The notes beneath the pieces are model-generated. The model did not search any database, was not told where the DNA came from, and saw nothing but the letters and a program-made list of their open reading frames with translations. From the NCBI GenBank assembly GCA_963793415.1, contig CAWCAC010000002.1:2790001-2854000 (forward strand): 64,000 bases of DNA. The letters run 5' to 3'. Shown piece after piece: positions 54,898-64,000 of the stretch. The position numbers were made by a program, and so were the translations under genes. Numbering within the stretch: the first letter of the stretch is position 1; each line of letters starts with the position of its first letter. Source of the stretch: CAXMST01 sp963793415 (GTDB lineage Bacteria; Actinomycetota; Thermoleophilia; Solirubrobacterales; 70-9).

Positions 54898-56088
54898 CTA
54901 TCGCGGTTGCGGAAAGCGGTCGGCCGCCCCCGCCTGCCGTTCCCCGAAAAAGGGGCGGGTGGCGAAGCCCTCGCCGGCGACGAGCCGCCGGTACGCCTCG
55001 AGCGCGTGGGGCGAGGAGTCGATCCGCAGGTCGACGTGTTCGCCCGCGTCTTCGTAGGCTCCGTGCCACCAGGCGATCGCGTCAAGCTTCGGATAGCGGT
55101 CGCGGAGATCGCGGGCGGCGGTCCTGATCCAGCGGGCCTTGCTGCGCGGTCGCCGCGCCTCCTCGCGCGTCCCCCACTCGAGCAGCGCCAGTGGCTTCTG
55201 GCCGGCCTTGGCGAGCTTCGCCAGCCGCGGCAGCGCGCGGTCGAGGCCGGCGCGCAGCTGCTCGGTCCGCCAGCGATTGCTGAGCGAGCCGTAGAAGGAG
55301 AGTCCGAGCCAGTCAATGTAGGCGGGCCCCGGGTAGTAGGCCGCCGCCCGGTTCCAGAGGTGAGCGGGCTCGGAGTCGGCGTCCGGATGGAAGAACCAGG
55401 TCACGTTGCCGGCGCCCTGCTTGCGGCAGAGCGTGATGATGTGCCGGTAGGCGTCGCGGAAGCGCTCGGGGCCGTCCGCCTCGCGGGGATCGCCGTAGCC
55501 TGCCTTGCGGCCCGCACCGTTCCAGCGCCCGCTCCAGGGGAACCAGTCCCCGTTGACCTCGGTCCCGAACTCGGCCAGCAAAGGACGGTCGAGGGCGGCC
55601 GCCTGCCGGCACCAAGAGCGCAGGCCCTGCGAGCGGCGGCTGCGCCCGTCCCAGCGGCCGTCGATGATGCTCTGCAGCGTGTAGCGGCGATCGGGGGCGC
55701 GCTCGCGCCAGCTCGAGCGCGCCATCAAGCGCACGAACGGGATCCGGCCCGCGCGGTAGATCGAGTCGATCTTCGCGGCCGGGAAGTCGATGCCGTCGAA
55801 CCAGTTGTTGGAGAAGTAGGCCCAGGCGATGCGGCGGCCGGAGAGGCGCTCGAACGCCCGGACCCGCGCTGCGCTGACGCGGTCCTCGGTCGGGCCGAAG
55901 CCAGGGTTGGCCGCGAGATAGACGCGGTCGTCGGGTGGCGGCAGAAGAACCTGGCCGGGAGCGACCGGTTGATCAGCGGTGGGCGCGGCGGCGGCGTGAG
56001 TGGCGAGGAAGCCGCTGCAGAGCGCGGCGGCGACGAGCAGCGGGATCAGCGCCGGCCGGTGCGGATAGCTGCGGGACCGGCCCGCCAC
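54898..56088 (-). CDS. secreted GH26-like glycoside hydrolase
   Basis: 396 residues with an N-terminal signal peptide (ALIPLLVAAALCSGFLATHAAAA) and a TIM-barrel domain similar to GH26 beta-mannanases. The proposed acid/base Glu is in FGTEVNGDWFPWSG near 172, the motif E-x-N-G-x-W of GH26, and the nucleophile Glu is in ALLEWGT near 305. It could cleave a mannan-like or related wall or environmental polysaccharide. The start is GTG at 56088, only 5 bp after the B12-binding subunit gene, so it is probably co-transcribed although the two functions look unrelated. Confidence 0.82.
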   Translation of the reverse strand: MAGRSRSYPHRPALIPLLVAAALCSGFLATHAAAAPTADQPVAPGQVLLPPPDDRVYLAANPGFGPTEDRVSAARVRAFERLSGRRIAWAYFSNNWFDGIDFPAAKIDSIYRAGRIPFVRLMARSSWRERAPDRRYTLQSIIDGRWDGRSRRSQGLRSWCRQAAALDRPLLAEFGTEVNGDWFPWSGRWNGAGRKAGYGDPREADGPERFRDAYRHIITLCRKQGAGNVTWFFHPDADSEPAHLWNRAAAYYPGPAYIDWLGLSFYGSLSNRWRTEQLRAGLDRALPRLAKLAKAGQKPLALLEWGTREEARRPRSKARWIRTAARDLRDRYPKLDAIAWWHGAYEDAGEHVDLRIDSSPHALEAYRRLVAGEGFATRPFFGERQAGAADRFPQPR

Positions 56089-56093
56089 GTCGC

Positions 56094-56498
56094 TCAGGCC
56101 GGCGTCTGCAGCGAGGAGCGCAGGAAGTTGACGATGTCGTCGGTCGAGGCACCGGGGGTGAAGACCTCGGCCACGCCCCGCTCCTTGAGCTCGGGGATGT
56201 CGTCGGCGGGAATCGTGCCGCCGACGGTGACGAGCACGTCCTCGGCACCCTGCTCGCGCAGCATGTCGACAACCTTGGGGACGAGCGTCATGTGCGCGCC
56301 GGAGAGGATCGAGAGGCCGACCGCGTGGGCGTCCTCCTGGATCACCGTCGCCGCGATCTGCTCGGGTGTCTGGTGCAGACCCGTGTAGATCACCTCCATG
56401 CCGGCGTCGCGGAGGGCGCGGGCGATGATCTTGGCGCCGCGGTCGTGACCGTCGAGGCCGGGCTTGGCGACCACGACTCTGATCTTCTGCTCGCTCAC
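56094..56498 (-). CDS. B12-binding small subunit of acyl-CoA mutase
   Basis: 134-residue cobalamin-binding subunit. The base-off/His-on motif DxHxxG is DGHDRG near 17 (GLDGHDRGAKI), followed by SILSGAHMTLVPKV and VGGTIPADDI, as in the C-terminal domain of MutB. I start at GTG 56498, directly before the first strand (EQKIRVVVAKPG); the longer frame to 56567 is Ala/Thr-rich. The large subunit is encoded about 600 bp upstream, with one gene between them. Methylmalonyl- versus isobutyryl-type cannot be told from this subunit. Confidence 0.92.
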   Translation of the reverse strand: MSEQKIRVVVAKPGLDGHDRGAKIIARALRDAGMEVIYTGLHQTPEQIAATVIQEDAHAVGLSILSGAHMTLVPKVVDMLREQGAEDVLVTVGGTIPADDIPELKERGVAEVFTPGASTDDIVNFLRSSLQTPA

Positions 56499-56538
56499 GG
56501 CCGCAATGCTAGCCGTAGCCGCACGGCCGGGCGCGGTC

Positions 56539-56949
56539 TCAGCCGCAGTTGGGCCAGTGCCCTGCACCGTCGCGCATCTTCAGGCGCACGGCGACGTAGG
56601 ACTGCGTCCGGTAGCTGAAGCGGATCGGGTCGCCGCCGGGCGAGCGCGGCGCGCTCTGCCAGGTCGAACGGTGGAACTGGAAGGCGCCGCGGTAGAGGCC
56701 GCCGGCCCCACGCGCATTCGGATCGCGACCGGACTCGCACTCGGCGACGCGACGGGCCCAGCGCTTGTTCTTGGCCGAGACCTTGCGCTTGTAGACGCCG
56801 TCGTAGACGGGCTTGGCCGCGGCGACGGCACTCTTGCGCTCGGTCGTGGTGCCGTTTGCCGCTGCGGCGAACAGCGTGCCGAGCACGGCGATGGCCGCAA
56901 GCGCTGCCAGCGCGCGGAGGACAGGGGTGATTGAGCTGGTGCGGGTCAC
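56539..56949 (-). CDS. Rpf-like transglycosylase domain protein
   Basis: 136-residue secreted protein: an N-terminal hydrophobic signal (LRALAALAAIAVLGTLFAAAA) and a C-terminal resuscitation-promoting-factor domain. WARRVAECESGRDP contains Cys71 and the catalytic Glu72; GGLYRGAFQFHRSTWQ is the substrate cleft; Cys135 near the very end can form the domain disulfide with Cys71. Rpf enzymes cut glycan strands and promote regrowth of dormant cells. The start is GTG at 56949. It is placed between the two subunit genes of the acyl-CoA mutase without obvious functional link. Confidence 0.88.
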   Translation of the reverse strand: MTRTSSITPVLRALAALAAIAVLGTLFAAAANGTTTERKSAVAAAKPVYDGVYKRKVSAKNKRWARRVAECESGRDPNARGAGGLYRGAFQFHRSTWQSAPRSPGGDPIRFSYRTQSYVAVRLKMRDGAGHWPNCG

Positions 56950-57100
56950 GAGCGCGGCACCCTAAGGGAACTGTTAGCGGTCGGTTAGCGTCCTGCCGGG
57001 CGCTGCAAGATCCGTTGCGGAATCGCGCCCGGAGCGCGTCGTCGGCAGGAGTTCGGCGGCGACGCGCGACGGCACGGCTGCCGCCGGCCCGAACCGGGGA

Positions 57101-58777
<1,677 letters not shown>

Positions 58778-58875
58778 CTCACTCCTCGGATCTATGACCG
58801 GCACACGGTATCCCGGCGCCCGCTGAAAATAGGTGGAAGCCAGAATATCGGGCTCCATCGTAAGATGCCCGCAGC

Positions 58876-59412
58876 ATGAACGAGCCCCTCCGATTCGACC
58901 CCGTCGCCGAGGCGGAGCGCCACTGGAACGACCTCTGGGGACGGGAGCCGGCCCGAGCGATGAGCGCGATCACCTCGATCATGCGTGCGGAGCAGATCCT
59001 CTCCGCGCGGCTGAACGCGTTGCTCGAGCCGTTCGGCCTCACGTTCCCCCGCTACGAGGCCCTGATGCTGCTCTACCTGACCCGGCGCGGCTCGCTGCCG
59101 ATGGGCAAGATCGGCGCCCGACTGCAGGTCCATCGCACCAGCGTGACCAATCTGATCGACGGCCTCGAGCGCGAGGGCCTGGTCGCTCGCGCCCCGCACG
59201 AGAGCGACCGTCGCACGGTCCTCGCTTCGATCACCCAGCGCGGCCGGGACAGGGCCGAACGGGCGACCGCGCTCCTCAACGCCGAGCTTTTCGCGACCGA
59301 GCCGATGGAGCCGACGACGATGGAATCGCTCTCCCGCCTGCTCGGCGAGTTCCGCGCCGAGGCTGACGGCTTCCCGCTCGGAGCGACGACGGAGGCTGCC
59401 GGCGGCGGCTGA
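58876..59412 (+). CDS. MarR-family transcriptional regulator
   Basis: 178 residues with a central winged helix: FPRYEALMLLYLTRRGSLPM, then KIGARLQVHRTSVTNLIDGL (recognition helix) and REGLVARAPHESDRRTVLASIT (wing). MarR proteins usually repress divergent genes and respond to small aromatic or acyl ligands; the 98-bp gap to the mutase large-subunit gene would hold its operator, and control of the mutase is the simplest inference. ATG 58876. The repeat island begins about 50 bp after the stop. Confidence 0.9.
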   Translation: MNEPLRFDPVAEAERHWNDLWGREPARAMSAITSIMRAEQILSARLNALLEPFGLTFPRYEALMLLYLTRRGSLPMGKIGARLQVHRTSVTNLIDGLEREGLVARAPHESDRRTVLASITQRGRDRAERATALLNAELFATEPMEPTTMESLSRLLGEFRAEADGFPLGATTEAAGGG

Positions 59413-59462
59413 GGGCGGCGGCGGCGGCGCGTGGCGCGTGGCCCTCCGAGGGGCGTCCTTCG

Positions 59463-59758
59463 CAGGCTCAGGCCGGGTAATTGCAGCGAGGGTGAGGTGG
59501 AGGAGGGTGCCGGCCGCCCTGAGGCGGGGCCGGGTCGTCCTTTGTCACGCGAGCCGTGTGGGCGTGACGGTCTCGTAACGGTTGCTCGGCCCCCGCGCGA
59601 CGCTATCCACATCGGCGTCGTATAGCGACGTCAATGTGGATCGCTTCCGCGGCCCCACCGGGAATCCACCCCGAAACCGCGACGAAACACGCGCCGCGTG
59701 TGACCGACCACAGACCGCACCCCTTCCCTCACTGCAATCTCAGCCCGGTTTGAACCCT
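59463..59758. repeat. inverted-repeat-bracketed intergenic island, copy B
   Basis: The gene-free stretch 59413-59825 is filled by a second copy of the arms seen at 33073-33332. Left arm TTGCAGCGAGGGTGAGGTGG starts at 59481; right arm, inverted, TTGCAGTGAGGGAAGGGG covers 59737-59720. Left arms of A and B match at about 25 of 27 positions with two single-base indels; right arms share CCCTCACTGCAA exactly, and both end with AACCCT. The interior (about 210 bp) has several inverted repeats, e.g. ACACGCG/CGCGTGT at 59687-59701 and GTCACGC/GCGTGAC at 59544-59568. No credible ORF. Confidence 0.65.
59605..59641. repeat. 16-bp stem hairpin inside island B
   Basis: ATCCACATCGGCGTCG (59605-59620) and CGACGTCAATGTGGAT (59626-59641) pair over 16 positions with one mismatch and one G-T pair, loop TATAG. 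It is the strongest secondary structure in the 413-bp gene-free region. Confidence 0.7.
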
Positions 59759-59825
59759 GCGGCCACAGCGCGAAACAACACGCGCCCTGGACCACGCCGC
59801 CCCACCCCGGATAGAGTCCGGCGCC

Positions 59826-60764
59826 ATGGCGGTTCAGTGGGACGAGCGGATCGATGAGATCCTCAACGGAGACGCCGCCGCCGCGGTTGCCTATCTGACG
59901 CCGGCGAAGGGCGTCGTGATCACCCCGATGTCGCCGATCGGTCTTCGCGACCGCGAGCGCGGCACGCTCACCGTCACGACCTCGCTCGGCCTCTGGAAGA
60001 AGGTGGTCCGGCTCCGCGCCGACCCGGCGATCGCAGTTGCCTTCCACGCGCGCGAGCACGGGCACTCGACGAGCTCGGACTACGTCCTCGTCCAGGGCCG
60101 GGCCACGGTCCCCGACCGTCCTGACCGGGCCTGGCTCGAATCGATCACGCCGCAGTGGGAGCGCTTCCTCGGCCCCCGCGAGAGCGGCTGGCGGGCGAAG
60201 CTGATGGACGTCTACTACTGGGAGCGGATCGGTATCGAGATGCAGATCGAGCGGATCCTGCGCTGGGACAACCTCGCCTGCGCGGGCGAGCCCGAAGTGA
60301 TCGGGGCGCCGCTCCCGGCCGAGCCGCCGGCGCCGCAGAAGCAGCCCGGTAACGGCACCTCACCGCGCGTCGACTCCGGCAAGGCCCTCGCCTACGGTCA
60401 GCGCCTCCCCCACGCCCTGCTCGGATGGCGCGACGCGGACGGCCTGCCGATGCTGGTCGCGGCACGCGCGAGCAGCGCCGGACCGGCAGGGGTCGAGCTC
60501 GAGGTCGCGGCAGCCGACGTGCCGCCCGGGGGACGCCGGGCGGGGTTCACCGCGCACGCCTTCTCGGCACGGATGGTCGGCCAGGAGCAGCGCATCTACA
60601 CGGGCTGGATGACCTCCGAGGGCGGCGGCAGCGCCACCTACGCGCCGCACACGCTGAGCGGCAACAAGGTGCCCGCATCCCGGCTCGCCTTCGACGTCGG
60701 CGCCGGCGTCGTCACCCGCGTCGGCTTCCGCAAGGCGCGGAAGTCGGGCGTCGTCGGCTACTGA
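59826..60764 (+). CDS. PPOX-fold flavin/F420-binding family protein
   Basis: 312 residues. The N-terminal half (about 1-150) is a pyridoxamine 5'-phosphate oxidase-like split barrel with GTLTVTTSLGLWKKVVRLRADP and YVLVQGRATVPDRPDRAW, the pattern of flavin- or F420-dependent proteins of actinobacteria. A Pro/Gln linker near 165-180 joins it to a second beta domain without a recognised family (ALLGWRDADGLPMLVAARA, then a final FDVGAGVVTRVGFRKARK). The cofactor and substrate are unknown; FMN or F420 is inference. It is the first gene after the repeat island and convergent with the S15-like gene. Confidence 0.75.
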   Translation: MAVQWDERIDEILNGDAAAAVAYLTPAKGVVITPMSPIGLRDRERGTLTVTTSLGLWKKVVRLRADPAIAVAFHAREHGHSTSSDYVLVQGRATVPDRPDRAWLESITPQWERFLGPRESGWRAKLMDVYYWERIGIEMQIERILRWDNLACAGEPEVIGAPLPAEPPAPQKQPGNGTSPRVDSGKALAYGQRLPHALLGWRDADGLPMLVAARASSAGPAGVELEVAAADVPPGGRRAGFTAHAFSARMVGQEQRIYTGWMTSEGGGSATYAPHTLSGNKVPASRLAFDVGAGVVTRVGFRKARKSGVVGY

Positions 60765-60789
60765 GCAGGTCGTAGGCCCCCGGCGGTCG

Positions 60790-60809
60790 GGCGGCTGGTG
60801 CTAGCCGCC
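60790..60809. terminator. hairpin between convergent genes
   Basis: GGCGGCT (60790-60796) and AGCCGCC (60803-60809) with a 6-nt loop; it overlaps the S15-like stop codon and lies 25 bp after the PPOX stop. Likely bidirectional terminator. Confidence 0.4.
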
Positions 60810-62327
60810 GCTGCCCTTGACGACGGGCAGCTTCAGGTCGACCTGCTCGAGATCGACGAGGCCGGTCGCCCGCTGCAGGCCGTAGTTGGTCGCGCTCGGA
60901 GTGATCTGGAGGGTGATGCTGGAACCGGGCCGAAGCGTGTGGGCGATCGCCTCGAGCGGGCGGGAGACCCGATGCCGGCGACCGTCGAGGCGCAACGGGA
61001 TCGGCGTCACCTGGTTGCCGAGGACGATGTCGGTCTCGTCGTCGACGAGCTGAGCAAAGACGCGAGTCTCGCCCGGGCTGCCGTTCCCCGAGTAGGTGAG
61101 CCCGAGCTTCGGGATGCCGACCAGTTGGCGGTCGCGGCCGCCGCCGGGCACCTCCACGTCGACGGCGTTGGCCGCCCGCGTCCCGTTCGTCACCCCGGCG
61201 ATCGCGCCGACGGCGCCGGGGCCCGGCTTCGAGGGCCCGGAGCCGCCCGCCTGCAGGAGCGGCAGCGAGCCCTTGCCGGTCGCCGAGATCGTGCGGTGGC
61301 GCTTCGGGTAGCGCTTTGCGGTGAAGCGCTCGCCGTCCTGGTTGATCCAATCGAAGCCCGGACCGGTCCTGACCGAGCGGTCGCGCGAGAGCCAGCGGTC
61401 GAGCCACTCGATCGTCTCGTTCTCGATCCGGTCGGTGTCACCGGGGTCGGTCAGACAGGAGCCGTGCCCGCCGCAGAACCAGAGCATCTTCAGCGGCACG
61501 CCGGAGCCGCGCAGGATTCGGTAGTTCGTGATCGCCTCGTCGAGCGTGAACAGAGTGTCGACGGTGCCTTGGACGAGCATCGTCGGGATCCGGATCTTCC
61601 TGACGAGGTCACCGGGCCCGCGTGACGCGAACCACCTCTCGTCCTCGACCGAGATCTTGCCGGTGGTCTGTCCCGAGAGATAGGCGCTGTCGATGTGGGG
61701 GTCGAGGTTGCCGACGACCTTGCCGAGCGAGTAGAGGATCGAGCCCCAGCCCGCCTTGAAGGTCGAGTCCTTGTAGAGGCTGGTCGTCAGCGAGTGCCAG
61801 GCGATGTCGGGGACGATCACGTCGAGGCGCCTGTCGATCCCCGCGGTGACGAGCTGGATGCCGCCGCCGTAGGAGGCGCCGGTCATGCCGACGCGCGGAT
61901 CGCGCTTGCCGTCGAGCTTCGCCTCGGGCTGGGCAGCCACGTACGAGATCAGCCGCTTGACGTCGCGGCCCTCGGCGTCGGGGCTGTCGACCTGGACGGT
62001 GCCCTCGGACTCGCCGAAGCCGCGCGGGTCCCAGGTGAGGACGTTGTAGCCGGCGGCGCGCAACGGCCCGACCCCGACGGCGCCTACGGTCGTGTCGGTG
62101 GCCCCCTCGGGATCGGTCGATCCCGCCGACCCCCAGCCGGGGCCGAACAGCACCGTCGGCGCGCGCTTGCCGGCGGCGGAGTCCGTCGGGAAGAAGTTGA
62201 CCTTCAGCTTCGTGCCATCGAACGAGGGGATCATCTCGGTCCTCGCCTGCGCGGGCAGCGCCACCGCCGCTGAGCCGGCGAGTACCGAGAACGTCGCGGC
62301 GAGCGCGATCAGAAGCCTCTTCCCCAT
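60801..62327 (-). CDS. secreted S15/CocE-like alpha/beta hydrolase
   Basis: 508 residues starting at ATG 62327 with its own signal peptide (KRLLIALAATFSVLAGSAAV...). X-Pro dipeptidyl-peptidase/CocE-like catalytic domain: nucleophile Ser in GASYGGGIQ near 171, Asp in VQGTVDTLF and His in CGGHGSC. The C-terminal jelly-roll typical of S15 is present (TRVFAQLVDDETDIVLG, RPLEAIAHTLRPGSSITLQI). It could be a peptidase or an esterase/amidase on acyl compounds. The same frame is open through most of the amidase gene upstream, but that is caused by the frameshift there. Confidence 0.85.
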   Translation of the reverse strand: MGKRLLIALAATFSVLAGSAAVALPAQARTEMIPSFDGTKLKVNFFPTDSAAGKRAPTVLFGPGWGSAGSTDPEGATDTTVGAVGVGPLRAAGYNVLTWDPRGFGESEGTVQVDSPDAEGRDVKRLISYVAAQPEAKLDGKRDPRVGMTGASYGGGIQLVTAGIDRRLDVIVPDIAWHSLTTSLYKDSTFKAGWGSILYSLGKVVGNLDPHIDSAYLSGQTTGKISVEDERWFASRGPGDLVRKIRIPTMLVQGTVDTLFTLDEAITNYRILRGSGVPLKMLWFCGGHGSCLTDPGDTDRIENETIEWLDRWLSRDRSVRTGPGFDWINQDGERFTAKRYPKRHRTISATGKGSLPLLQAGGSGPSKPGPGAVGAIAGVTNGTRAANAVDVEVPGGGRDRQLVGIPKLGLTYSGNGSPGETRVFAQLVDDETDIVLGNQVTPIPLRLDGRRHRVSRPLEAIAHTLRPGSSITLQITPSATNYGLQRATGLVDLEQVDLKLPVVKGSGG

Positions 62328-62380
62328 CGGCGGCAGCCTAGCCCCGGCCTGTGCGGGCCGCGCCGGTAGGCGGACCGGCG

Positions 62381-63797
62381 CTAGGCCGCGAGCGGCGGCT
62401 GCTGCGAGGGCCAGCCGAGCTCGCTCTCGAGCTGCGATCCGAGCGAGAGCAGCAGATCCTCGCGGTTCGGCGGCGCGATCAGCTGCACGGACAAGCGGCA
62501 GTCCGGTCGAGGTGAATCCGGCCGGCACGGCGGCCGCGGGTCGGCCCAGGTAGTTCCAGACGGGCGTATGGGGATAGACGCGACTCATGCCGAGCAGCGT
62601 CCGCAGCGCGCCCTGGTCGGCCCATTGGCCGATCAGCACCGGCGGCACCGCAACGGCGGGCGTCATCAGCACGTCGCAGTGCTCGAAGATCCGGTCGATC
62701 CGCTTCGCGTGGACCTCTTGCTGGGCCAGCGACCGCTCGAGCAGGCGCTGAGGCACGAGCCGGGCCAGCCGCTTGAAGCCGCGCGTGCGCGGCTCGAGCC
62801 GCTCAGGGTGCGGGACCGCGTCGTAGTCGGTTTCGATCCCCTTCAGGTAGACGTTCGAGAAGTCGCTGCCGACCATCCCCCAGGCCGGGTCGCGCTGCTC
62901 GACCGAGTGCCCGAGACCGCCGAGTACGCCGGCGATCCGCTCGACCGCACCCTCGACGTCGGGGTCGGTCAGCGGCGGCAGGATTGCGCGGGCGGCGGTC
63001 GTGCTCCAGCAGACGCGAAGCTGGCCCGGCTCGCGCGCAGCGGCCTCGCTGAAGGTCCCGTCGATCGGCTCGGCAACGTCCGCGTCACCGGGCTCGGGCC
63101 CGGCGACGACGTCGAGCCAGAGCGCTGTGTCGGCGACCCGCCGAGAGACGCAGCCGGACGAGGTCAGCCCGAGCCAGTGCTGGGACAACGGCGCCTGGCT
63201 GACCCTGCCCCGCTGCGGCTTCAGCCCGAACAGCCCGCAGTTGGCGGCCGGGATCCTGATCGAGCCACCGCCGTCGGAGGCCGAGGCGGCGCCGACCAGG
63301 CCGGCCGCGACCGCGGCTGCCGATCCGCCGCTCGAGCCACCGGTCGTGTGCTCGGTTCCCCAGGGGTTGCGCGTCTCGCCCCAGGCCTCGGTCTCGGTGA
63401 AGCCGACGATCGCAAGCTCGGGCAGCGTCGTGCGCCCGAGCAGGACCGCGCCCGCGTCGCGCAGCCGCCGCCACTGGGCGGAATCCGTCGTCGAGGGCTG
63501 CGAGTAGGCGCGGGTCCCGTGTCGGGCGACGAGGCCCTCGATCTCGAGCTCGTCCTTGAGCGCGACCGGGACGCCGAGCAGCGGCGCCTGCTCGCCGGCT
63601 GCGATCCGCGCGTCGGCGGTCGCCGCCGCCTCGCGAGCGCGCTCGGCGAAGACGTCGGTGAAGGCGTTGAGACGGGGGTTGATCCGCTCGATCCGCGTCA
63701 GGTAGAGCTCGACCAGCTGCGCCGACGTCACCTCGCCCGCACGCAGCAACTCGGCCTGCCGGGCGATGCCTGCGAATGCGAGCTCGGTCTCCTCCAT
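62381..63797 (-). pseudogene. amidase-signature-family enzyme with a 3' frameshift
   Basis: Amidase signature hydrolase of about 471 residues if read with one correction. Catalytic Lys in ALKDELEIEGL near 83, Ser pair in TGGSSGGSAAAVAAG and DGGGSIRIPAANC, all intact, so residues up to GFTSTGLPL are normal. There, at 62493-62494 (AA), one base too many shifts the frame; removing it restores SVQLIAPPNREDLLLSLG... to a stop at 62383-62381, the standard amidase C terminus. Uncorrected, the frame runs through the signal peptide of the next gene. Either a recent mutation of the last 36 codons or an assembly/sequencing error. The ATG start is 63797. Confidence 0.8.
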
Positions 63798-63833
63798 CGG
63801 CCCGATCCTATTGCCCGGCCGCGATCCGGTCGG

Positions 63834-63998
63834 TCAGGAGCCGCGTCGCTGCCGCGGTCGCCGCGAGCGACGCGGAAGGTTGTAGCGGCGCTCGGGCCGC
63901 CGCCGAGCCGCCAGCCAGGTGCCGCTGCCGCCGAGCGCCCCAGCAGCGAGCACGGTGCCGGCGACGGCCAGTCGCCGGCCGAGCTTCTCGAAGCGCAT
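63834..63998 (-). CDS. small basic single-helix membrane protein, or C-terminal part of a longer ORF
   Basis: 54 codons from ATG 63998 to TGA 63836-63834. One hydrophobic segment (LAVAGTVLAAGALGGSGTWLA) followed by a strongly basic tail (RRRPERRYNLPRRSRRP). Codons show high third-position GC. The ATG overlaps a TGA in another frame (TGATG), hinting at coupling to a gene outside the window. The family is unknown. Confidence 0.4.
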   Translation of the reverse strand: MRFEKLGRRLAVAGTVLAAGALGGSGTWLAARRRPERRYNLPRRSRRPRQRRGS

Positions 63999-64000
63999 CA

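Noticed and set aside
60801..63797. A 998-residue amidase-peptidase fusion protein
   Set aside because: The open frame joins the genes only because of a one-base frameshift; the second part has its own ATG and signal peptide, and the alternative frame restores a normal amidase C terminus with a stop between the genes.

Overview
The window is about 64 kb of very GC-rich chromosomal DNA carrying ordinary bacterial housekeeping genes, densely packed, with many GTG/TTG starts and 1-4 bp start/stop overlaps. The gene set and order (rpmE-prfA-prmC-tsaC-wecA followed by the F-type ATP synthase operon; a MarP-like protease; an Rpf-like transglycosylase; WS/DGAT acyltransferase) point to Actinomycetota. 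A deep-branching class such as Thermoleophilia (Solirubrobacterales) is my best guess, but this is inference from style rather than from a marker gene. No rRNA, tRNA, CRISPR, phage or insertion sequence was found.

Layout. 1-6.9 kb: an AddB-like/AddA-like helicase-nuclease pair (first gene cut by the window edge) and a small GGCT-fold gene. 7-12.9 kb: HxlR regulator, MarP-like membrane protease, penicillin-binding protein, lipoprotein, SRPBCC protein, small Cys-rich protein and an orphan ParA. 12.9-16.2 kb: thrB and a sensor kinase/response regulator pair. 16.3-23.2 kb: a leftward cell-envelope sugar block (two sugar nucleotidyltransferases around an SIS-domain isomerase, UDP-glucose dehydrogenase, LCP ligase). 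23.2-31.8 kb: an M20 peptidase and the complete atpIBEFHAGDC operon. 32.1-33.0 kb: a rightward metal-efflux gene that interrupts the conserved cluster. 33.4-42.1 kb: wecA, a DUF354 glycosyltransferase, glyA, rpiB, tsaC, prmC, prfA, a secreted glycosidase-like protein and rpmE. 42.1-51.1 kb: cytochrome c, universal stress protein, membrane beta-lactamase-like protein, secreted hydrolase, GT4 glycosyltransferase, WS/DGAT, TetR and an alpha/beta hydrolase. 51.1-54.7 kb: ETF-quinone oxidoreductase and etfA/etfB. 54.9-59.4 kb: a GH26-like protein, a split B12-dependent acyl-CoA mutase, an Rpf-like protein and MarR. 59.8-64 kb: a PPOX-fold protein, an S15-like secreted hydrolase, a frameshifted amidase and a small membrane ORF.

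How it fits together. The sugar-nucleotide block, WecA and LCP can be read as parts of one pathway that makes a lipid-linked wall glycopolymer and attaches it to peptidoglycan; the penicillin-binding protein, MarP-like protease and Rpf-like enzyme also act on the envelope. ETF, ETF-QO, the acyl-CoA mutase and WS/DGAT suggest fatty-acid or branched-acyl-CoA oxidation together with storage-lipid synthesis.

Most unusual observations: two intergenic islands bracketed by the same imperfect inverted repeat (33.1-33.3 kb and 59.5-59.8 kb); active-site or cofactor-ligand substitutions in the acyl-CoA mutase, ETF-QO and one alpha/beta hydrolase; a one-base frameshift in the amidase gene; three tandem decapeptide repeats at the WecA C terminus; and palindromic operator candidates upstream of etfBA and the TetR gene. 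I did not find a clear new multi-gene system; the paired repeat islands are the best candidate for something undescribed.
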